Below are positions 15,381 through 19,473 of a DNA stretch of 19,473 nucleotides, piece after piece; position 1 is the stretch's first letter; every line of letters starts with the position of its first letter. A program made the position numbers and the translations under genes. Where the stretch lies: NCBI GenBank assembly GCA_022710505.1, contig JAKLGS010000008.1, positions 1-19,473 on the forward strand. The letters are read 5' to 3'. The stretch comes from Patescibacteria group bacterium. GTDB taxonomy: Bacteria; Patescibacteriota; WWE3; UBA101185; UBA10185. The notes beneath the pieces are model-generated. The model was not told where the DNA came from, ran no database searches, and saw only the letters and a program-made list of their open reading frames with translations.

Positions 15381-16562
15381 ATGCAAGAGGAAAAAAACTC
15401 TCAAAAATGGCAATTTCCCTCAATAGAAATTCTAGATGAACCCGTTTTCTCAAATGATAAGCCTCAAGATACAGAAAAAAATTCAAAGACAATCGTAGAA
15501 ACACTTAAATCCTTTAACATAGTAACTGAAATAGACAAAGTTAAAATTAACATAGGTCAAACTTACACAAGATATCAATTGAATTTAAAATCAGCTACAG
15601 ATATTTCAAAAATAAAAGAACTTGGAGGTAATTTAGCCTTGGCAGTTGCTTCTATAAACGGAACAATACGAATAGACGCTCCAATTCCAGGAAAAGATAC
15701 ACTCGGAATTGAAATTCCAAATGATATAAGACAAAAAGTATATTTTAAAACTGCTATCAAAAATTTAACGGAAAAGGAACCCGATTCAGGTTTAATATTT
15801 CCCCTTGGATTAGATGTTGAATACAATCTAATCAATACCGATATAAAAAAATGGCCAAACATACTGATAGCGGGTTCTACTGGTTCGGGTAAATCAATTT
15901 TTCTACACAACATAATTCTTTCTATGCTTTTTACTAAAACTCCTGATGAGGTAAAACTTGTTTTAATAGACCCAAAACGGGTTGAATTTTCTCACTATAA
16001 AGACATACCATATCTTCTCAAACCTGTTATTAACGATATGAATGAAGCCGTGAGAATACTCTCGTGGTTAATAAAAGAAGCAAAAAGGAGAGAAGGAATA
16101 CTATCTAAGGCAAATGTTGAGACAAATACTGAATACAATAAAAAAGTTGGTAAAACAGAACTGCCCGATATTTTAGTAATTAATGACACTATGGAAGAAA
16201 TAATGGAAATTGATGCTGTTAAAACTGAAGCAAAGATTATAAAAATAGCCAAGATTTCACAAAAGGTTGGTATTCATCAAATTTTTGCAACTTCAAGACC
16301 TTATGCATCCGTATTTACGGGATTAATCAGAGAGAATATAACTACAAGAGCTGCCTTCCAAACACTGAATCAAATATCCTCAAGAGTAACAATCGATCAA
16401 CCCGGTGCTGAAAAACTCCTTGGAAACGGAGATATGTTGTTTTTACCTTCCGACTCTATGAACCCTTTACGCCTACAGGGATCTTATATATCCTTGAAGG
16501 AAACAGAAAGAGTTGTGGGGTTTGTTAAAAAACAAGCGACAGATTTAAAAAATAGTGGGTAA
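15381..16562 (+). CDS. Truncated FtsK/SpoIIIE-like ATPase with altered Walker B
   Basis: A 393-aa protein. Residues 1-115 resemble the FtsK alpha domain (IDAPIPGKDTLGIEIPN). The RecA-like beta domain follows, with Walker A G165-STGSGKS172, IDPKRVEF, RREGILSKANV, ATSRP, SSRVTIDQPGAEKLLGNGDM and an RLQGSYIS end, all well conserved with FtsK. The N-terminal membrane domain and the C-terminal gamma winged helix that reads KOPS are absent, so it is soluble. The Walker B segment reads L-V-I-N-D269-T270 where FtsK has a D-E pair: the catalytic Glu is Thr, so ATP hydrolysis may be lost or slow. It could be an inactive regulatory paralogue or a specialised pump using another acidic residue (E272/E273). 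The promoter is shared with the 109-aa gene. Confidence 0.82.
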   Translation: MQEEKNSQKWQFPSIEILDEPVFSNDKPQDTEKNSKTIVETLKSFNIVTEIDKVKINIGQTYTRYQLNLKSATDISKIKELGGNLALAVASINGTIRIDAPIPGKDTLGIEIPNDIRQKVYFKTAIKNLTEKEPDSGLIFPLGLDVEYNLINTDIKKWPNILIAGSTGSGKSIFLHNIILSMLFTKTPDEVKLVLIDPKRVEFSHYKDIPYLLKPVINDMNEAVRILSWLIKEAKRREGILSKANVETNTEYNKKVGKTELPDILVINDTMEEIMEIDAVKTEAKIIKIAKISQKVGIHQIFATSRPYASVFTGLIRENITTRAAFQTLNQISSRVTIDQPGAEKLLGNGDMLFLPSDSMNPLRLQGSYISLKETERVVGFVKKQATDLKNSG

Positions 16563-16597
16563 GATGATATTAAAAATAATAAATTTAAATAACTTAT

Positions 16598-17164
16598 ATG
16601 AATAAAAACCCCCTAAGAAATCCTTTTGTAGCTTTATGTGACTATGCTTCAAGAAGCTCTCAGTGGTGTTGGCAAATATCATGCACTACCTGTGGTCACG
16701 TTGCTTTTAGGATAGCTTTTTCCAAACTGGTAATGAATCAACATCCCGATGATAGGTCTTTCTGGACAGTGGGTAAAGAAGATGTAAATACTGATGGATA
16801 CGAATTTTACATGAAATTTAAAGAACTCGAAAGAGATTTTGATGTAGCTCTAACGACTAAACCTGAAAAACAAATAAAACTAGCCTCTATAGTGGCGGAA
16901 TCTAGCTTAAGAGATATACAAGAGGTAACTAAATTCCCTAACTGGCTTGGCTACATTGGTCTAGTTTTATATCACTGCCGCACAACCGGAGCTCTTGAAA
17001 TACTGACAAAATCTTTACTATCTCAGTTTCTAGAGATATTGCCTAAAGATAGTGACTGTTACAAATATTTAAAAAGGAAACGAAGAGAGGGTTTGTTGCT
17101 TGAAATAAAGGACTTAGAAAAAATTGAAACTTGTATGGCACCTCACGAATTAAAAAATCATTAA
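16598..17164 (+). CDS. Hypothetical 188-aa protein with CxxC motif
   Basis: The N-terminal part has aromatic/cysteine-rich SSQWCWQISC29-TTC32-GH34 followed by VAFRIAF and NQHPDDRSFW. C29, C32 and H34 (perhaps with C14 or C24) could bind zinc. The remainder appears helical, with no TM segment. I do not recognise the family. It starts 35 nt after the FtsK-like gene on the same strand, with no SD and no strong promoter in the gap, so it may be cotranscribed. The next gene downstream has its own promoter and riboswitch. Confidence 0.6.
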   Translation: MNKNPLRNPFVALCDYASRSSQWCWQISCTTCGHVAFRIAFSKLVMNQHPDDRSFWTVGKEDVNTDGYEFYMKFKELERDFDVALTTKPEKQIKLASIVAESSLRDIQEVTKFPNWLGYIGLVLYHCRTTGALEILTKSLLSQFLEILPKDSDCYKYLKRKRREGLLLEIKDLEKIETCMAPHELKNH

Positions 17165-17187
17165 AGCACTGTGTAATTTAATAGCAT

Positions 17188-17216
17188 TTGATAATACCCT
17201 CACTTAGTCATATAAT
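17188..17216 (+). promoter_or_regulatory. Sigma-70-like promoter of the riboswitch leader
   Basis: TTGATA (17188-17193), 17-bp spacer, TATAAT (17211-17216). The predicted start near 17223 is about 10 nt before the riboswitch P1 stem. Confidence 0.75.
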
Positions 17217-17232
17217 ACCCATACAACTGAAT

Positions 17233-17371
17233 AAATTATCAAGAGTGACGGATAGAGATTCGGCTCGTTAAACCGTCCGGCAACCCTAGGAACTTACTAG
17301 AAGGTGCCAAATCCGACCCGTTAGGGAAAGATAGTATTTAATTAATCCTTTCCATTCGGAAAGGTTTTTTT
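17233..17371 (+). promoter_or_regulatory. SAM-I (S-box) riboswitch with expression platform
   Basis: The aptamer has the conserved order ATCAAGAG, GGCAACC, AAGGTGCCAAATCC and GAAAGATAG. P1 forms between TTATC (17236-17240) and GATAG (17330-17334). P2a is GACGG (17247-17251) with CCGTC (17273-17277). P2b is GAG/CTC around a loop whose UCGG (17260-17263) can pair with CCGA (17313-17316), the SAM-I pseudoknot with bases changed on both sides. P3 is CTAG/CTAG and P4 is CCC-GTTA-GGG. Expression platform: terminator CCTTTCC-attc-GGAAAGG-T7 (17347-17371). GGAAAG (17325-17330) can instead pair with CTTTCC (17348-17353) as antiterminator. High SAM should therefore stop transcription. Confidence 0.92.
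17347..17371 (+). terminator. Regulated terminator of the S-box riboswitch
   Basis: Perfect 7-bp stem CCTTTCC/GGAAAGG with a 4-base loop, then seven Ts. It lies 12 nt before the ATG at 17383, and its 5' arm competes with the antiterminator. Confidence 0.85.
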
Positions 17372-17382
17372 ATGGAGAAAAG

Positions 17383-18048
17383 ATGAAAAAAGAAACAATC
17401 TCGCGTACAAACTTAGGAAAAATAGAACAAAAAGAAATTTACGAAATAGAAAAAATAGACAATTCCAAACATCGCCTCCTAGGACAATCGATAGGAATAA
17501 ACATAAACCACTGTGCACTTCTTGGAATGAAACACTGTGATAACTTTTGGCACAGAGTACGTTTTTTTCAAATAATTCAAAACGAAGAACAAGAAAAACT
17601 ACTCCTAGAACAACAAAGAAAATTTGACCCAAACCTAAAAGAATACATAACAATAGCTTTTTATGAACAACTATCTGATCAAACAACCATGTACATACCA
17701 AAAAGACTGGAAATAAAAGAAAGACCTGAACTAATAAACTTTCCACTAAACATAATGTTTAGTACCACAACCCTATGTGATGACAACACTCAACACAAAG
17801 AAACATCCATCTACAACCCGGATCTCTCAACATTCAAACAAGAAGGAATAAAACAAAAAATGAAATACTTCAACAGCTTAAACATTGGAAGAGAATTTTG
17901 GATTGAAATTATTTACAACACTTCAAAAAAATCATGGTCAGGCACCAAATACTACAAAGAAGAAATACTAGGAATAGCTGACGGACCTACGTGGGATAGT
18001 TTTTTTATTCATCTAACGGCGATGGGTGTGGGAAATGGGGTTAATTGA
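17383..18048 (+). CDS. Hypothetical 221-aa protein under SAM-I riboswitch control
   Basis: A soluble protein with no signal peptide, TM helix or recognised motif. It begins with a Lys/Glu-rich segment, then GQSIGININHCALLGMKHC, a central helical region, and a C-terminus ending ADGPTWDSFFIHL. The start follows GGAGAAAAG directly after the riboswitch terminator, so the SD becomes available only on read-through. SAM-I riboswitches normally control methionine, cysteine or SAM synthesis, recycling or transport; this is the only gene before a strong terminator (18073-18113). It may act in methionine/SAM homeostasis, but its sequence resembles no MetK, MetE, MetH or transporter component. The coding strand is notably A-rich. 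Confidence 0.75.
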   Translation: MKKETISRTNLGKIEQKEIYEIEKIDNSKHRLLGQSIGININHCALLGMKHCDNFWHRVRFFQIIQNEEQEKLLLEQQRKFDPNLKEYITIAFYEQLSDQTTMYIPKRLEIKERPELINFPLNIMFSTTTLCDDNTQHKETSIYNPDLSTFKQEGIKQKMKYFNSLNIGREFWIEIIYNTSKKSWSGTKYYKEEILGIADGPTWDSFFIHLTAMGVGNGVN

Positions 18049-18072
18049 CACGACGGTGTTAGAAATAAAATG

Positions 18073-18113
18073 GTCCTTACTGTTGAATATTATTCATAGG
18101 TAAGGACTTTTTT
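18073..18113 (+). terminator. Intrinsic terminator after the riboswitch-controlled gene
   Basis: GTCCTTAC (18073-18080) pairs with GTAAGGAC (18100-18107), followed by six Ts. On the minus strand the exit CATTTTATTT is also T-rich, so it may serve the convergent gene 18130-18534 as well. Confidence 0.85.
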
Positions 18114-18129
18114 AGCTATTTTTTAACTG

Positions 18130-18534
18130 TTAGTGCTTAGAAACGATCTTTAGGGCACAAGTTTTACAGATTCCCTTGTACAGACAAGATTCGCAGGTCA
18201 ACAATCCACATTGATCACAATGGTATAAATCATCTGGTTTAGACCAATCATCTACTGTACAGGTAGTATCGTAGCACACTTGTTCCTGCGTTTTACCGGG
18301 TATTTTGGATGGTTTACCACAACAATGGCACTTAAACCTTTCACCTAGTTTTTGAATGTTCCTTTGATATGCTTCTTGGCATTCCTGCTCATCCAAAAAT
18401 TTTTTTGCTCTCTTCTCCTCCATTTTACGTTCTTCTTCTTTATCAATTGCAATTTGCCAAGGCTCTTTATCAATAGCAATTTGCCAAGGTTCTTTTCTAT
18501 CTTCAGTATCCTTCTTTCCGAATAACCAGCTCAT
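18130..18534 (-). CDS. Zinc-ribbon/zinc-finger protein with tandem 9-aa repeat
   Basis: A 134-aa protein. It opens with MSWLFGKK, then a 9-residue repeat KEPWQIAID twice in a row (14-22 and 23-31), then a charged helix (32-66). The C-terminal half holds cysteines in zinc-binding spacing: C69-x2-C72, C87/C92, C106-x2-C109, C114-x2-C117 and C123-x2-C126, with H105. This could form two or more zinc sites, RING/B-box- or ribbon-like. No catalytic residues are seen, and function is unknown; nucleic-acid or protein binding is plausible. The start is well supported by AGGAGGT 4 nt before the ATG. The promoter candidate is TTGTTT-17-TATTAT (18593-18565). Confidence 0.75.
   Translation of the reverse strand: MSWLFGKKDTEDRKEPWQIAIDKEPWQIAIDKEEERKMEEKRAKKFLDEQECQEAYQRNIQKLGERFKCHCCGKPSKIPGKTQEQVCYDTTCTVDDWSKPDDLYHCDQCGLLTCESCLYKGICKTCALKIVSKH
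18439..18492 (-). repeat. 27-bp tandem duplication in the zinc-finger gene
   Basis: Two adjacent 27-bp units (18439-18465 and 18466-18492), 25 of 27 bases identical, encode KEPWQIAID twice. The high identity implies a recent in-frame duplication. Confidence 0.85.
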
Positions 18535-18564
18535 GTCTACCTCCTATAGGTTATAATTACTGCG

Positions 18565-18593
18565 ATAATATCATTATTTTAAAAGACAAACAA
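18565..18593 (-). promoter_or_regulatory. Promoter of the zinc-finger gene
   Basis: On the minus strand TTGTTT (18593-18588), 17-bp spacer, TATTAT (18570-18565), then a leader of about 24 nt carrying the SD. Confidence 0.5.
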
Positions 18594-18628
18594 CTGTGGT
18601 AGATACTGATCAAGTTCCTAATTACAAG

Positions 18629-18656
18629 TTACCTGTGTAATCGAGTGTGCTAAAAT
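18629..18656 (+). promoter_or_regulatory. Extended -10 promoter of the candidate small RNA
   Basis: TTACCT (18629-18634), 16-bp spacer, and TGC-TAAAAT (18648-18656), an extended -10. The predicted start near 18663 coincides with the 5' end of the closing stem. Confidence 0.5.
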
Positions 18657-18661
18657 AAATC

Positions 18662-18730
18662 AAATCAGGCCGGATTCCGACCCACACCCTAAACAGTGTG
18701 CTTAAGTTTCCACAAACGCCTGATTTTTTT
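18662..18730 (+). ncRNA. Candidate small structured RNA
   Basis: AAATCAGGC (18662-18670) pairs perfectly with GCCTGATTT (18718-18726), and the second arm runs into a seven-T tract. Inside are two further hairpins, CGG-ATT-CCG (18671-18679) and CACAC/GTGTG (18683-18687 with 18696-18700), then an unpaired stretch with CTTAAG. The result is a three-way junction of about 65 nt that starts at an extended -10 promoter. It lies between divergent genes. I recognise no Rfam family. Alternatives are a leader attenuator for the downstream toxin-antitoxin operon, or a bare terminator. Confidence 0.45.
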
Positions 18731-18786
18731 CATTTTCGCTTCATTTTTTCAGGTAAAATGTACTTTATAAATGCAACTTATACTAA

Positions 18787-18815
18787 TTGACACGATACCA
18801 CAAACCACGTATAAT
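18787..18815 (+). promoter_or_regulatory. Consensus promoter of abiEi
   Basis: TTGACA (18787-18792), exactly 17 bp, TATAAT (18810-18815): both hexamers are consensus. The predicted start near 18822 is about 3 nt before the ATG at 18825. Confidence 0.85.
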
Positions 18816-18822
18816 ACGTGGT
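18804..18822. promoter_or_regulatory. 19-bp palindromic operator over the abiEi -10 box
   Basis: ACCACGTAT-A-ATACGTGGT: two perfect 9-bp arms around one base, with the TATAAT box in the middle. A repressor bound here would block RNA polymerase. AbiEi antitoxins are known to repress their own promoters by binding inverted repeats, so autoregulation is the likely role. Confidence 0.75.
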
Positions 18823-18824
18823 AT

Positions 18825-19415
18825 ATGTCATCGTTAGATAATTTAAATAAACTATATAAAAACAACATTTCCTTACTAACCACGTTGGATATTGAAAATC
18901 TTTTGCAAATTAAATCCTCTAGAACACTAGAAGATTTAATAAAAAGACTAATTCAAGAAAACATCCTAACATCAGTAGAAAAAGGAAAATATTATGTAAC
19001 ATCAAAACAACCTTCTAACTTTGAAATAGCAAATTTCTTGTACTCACCTTCATACATATCATTTGAAACCGCTTTAAATTATTATGGTTTATTAAGTCAA
19101 TTTCCCTTAGAAATAACTTCAGCCACACTTGGAAAAAAAACTGAAAAAGAAATAAATAATCAGCTGTATACATATTCTAAAATAGATAAGAAACTTTTTA
19201 CCGGATACTACAAAGAATCAAACTACTTAATAGCAACAAAAGAAAAGGCACTATTCGATGAAATATATTTAATAAGTAAATCTATTAAATCAGAGAGCAT
19301 TTTACAAAACTTAGATCTTTCAAACTTTGAAATAGACAAATTTGAGGAATTTTTAAACCTTCTTCCTAAAAAATCACTTAAAGCATTTCAAAATATTATG
19401 GAAAAATACTTATGA
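18825..19415 (+). CDS. abiEi: AbiEi-type antitoxin of type IV toxin-antitoxin system
   Basis: A 196-aa protein from the ATG at 18825. The frame runs back to an ATG at 18771, but that stretch holds the TTGACA/TATAAT promoter and its palindrome, so the later ATG is the real start. Residues 1-65 form a winged-helix DNA-binding domain. The AbiEi core follows: SPSYISFETALNYYGLL, LEITSATLGK, KLFTGYY and IATKEKALFDEIYL. In AbiE systems this protein neutralises the AbiEii nucleotidyltransferase without stable complex formation and represses the operon. The stop overlaps the toxin start (ATGA at 19412-19415). The leader is only a few bases and has no SD. Confidence 0.87.
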   Translation: MSSLDNLNKLYKNNISLLTTLDIENLLQIKSSRTLEDLIKRLIQENILTSVEKGKYYVTSKQPSNFEIANFLYSPSYISFETALNYYGLLSQFPLEITSATLGKKTEKEINNQLYTYSKIDKKLFTGYYKESNYLIATKEKALFDEIYLISKSIKSESILQNLDLSNFEIDKFEEFLNLLPKKSLKAFQNIMEKYL

Positions 19416-19473
19416 TTTCATCTGAACAACTAAAAACATTTGCAAAAGAATATAAAATCAACGAAAACATCGT
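19412..19473 (+). CDS. abiEii: AbiEii-type nucleotidyltransferase toxin (3' partial)
   Basis: Only the first 20 codons are in the window: MISSEQLKTFAKEYKINENI, which fits the N-terminus of AbiEii toxins before their nucleotidyltransferase domain. The four-base ATGA overlap with the AbiEi gene supports translational coupling and the identity. The catalytic residues lie beyond the window. AbiEii family members block growth, by nucleotide transfer, during phage infection. Confidence 0.75.
   Translation, partial: MISSEQLKTFAKEYKINENI

Noticed and set aside
15575..16252. Two minus-strand ORFs under the FtsK-like gene
   Set aside because: They are shadows of a well-conserved ATPase.
17342..17746. 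134-aa minus-strand hydrophobic ORF
   Set aside because: It is the antisense of an A-rich gene and runs into the riboswitch terminator; its hydrophobicity follows from T-rich codons.
1..19473. TGA read as glycine or tryptophan (Absconditabacteria/Gracilibacteria or mycoplasma-like code)
   Set aside because: Genes end at TGA where expected, including two ATGA overlaps (7003 and 19412), and conserved domains contain no internal TGA.
1..19473. Insertion sequence, integrase or tRNA attachment site
   Set aside because: No transposase or recombinase motif, terminal inverted repeat pair or tRNA fold was found by eye; mobility is suggested only by gene content.

Overview
The window is AT-rich bacterial DNA read with the standard code (TGA is a genuine stop, e.g. 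at 7004-7006, 10438-10440 and 18046-18048). Several genes begin at or within a few bases of the predicted transcription start and have no Shine-Dalgarno (SD) sequence. Others with longer leaders have a good SD. Together with the BRO-N/DinD-type protein and many unrecognised short proteins this suggests a Patescibacteria (CPR)-like genome, but no marker gene fixes the taxon and this is only an inference. No transposase, integrase, tRNA, rRNA or CRISPR array was seen.

Left edge (1-1462): the 3' part of a BRO-N/DinD-like gene, a candidate structured small RNA on the minus strand, a terminator, and a minus-strand putative lipoprotein.

Defense island (1753-13243): a DUF262+HNH protein resembling GmrSD type IV restriction enzymes; a PLD-nuclease/SF2-helicase fusion; an Eco57I/PglX-type adenine methyltransferase carrying its own target-recognition region and overlapping the helicase gene by ATGA; a doubtful 60-aa ORF; and a UvrD/HelD-like helicase with an inserted PD-(D/E)XK-like nuclease and a topoisomerase-type zinc finger. 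The helicase-nuclease and methyltransferase look like the R and M+S parts of a restriction-modification system. The DUF262 protein is tied to it by order and by a shared 17-bp leader repeat, present three times at exact 22-bp spacing before gene 1 and once before gene 2.

Middle (13400-17164): mostly unrecognised proteins (a two-TM protein; a membrane-anchored protein with Ca-binding-like DxDxDG loops; a 109-aa protein; a 188-aa protein with a CxxC motif) around a truncated FtsK-like ATPase whose Walker B glutamate is replaced by threonine. The 109-aa and FtsK-like genes have an identical 19-bp -10 promoter block ending at leaderless ATGs.

Right (17188-19473): a convincing SAM-I (S-box) riboswitch with terminator and antiterminator controls one 221-aa protein of unknown function. 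A minus-strand zinc-ribbon protein follows, then a candidate small RNA with its own promoter and terminator, then an AbiE type IV toxin-antitoxin pair. The abiEi promoter is a consensus TTGACA-17-TATAAT with the -10 box inside a 19-bp perfect palindrome, which moves the antitoxin start to 18825. The abiEii toxin runs off the window edge.
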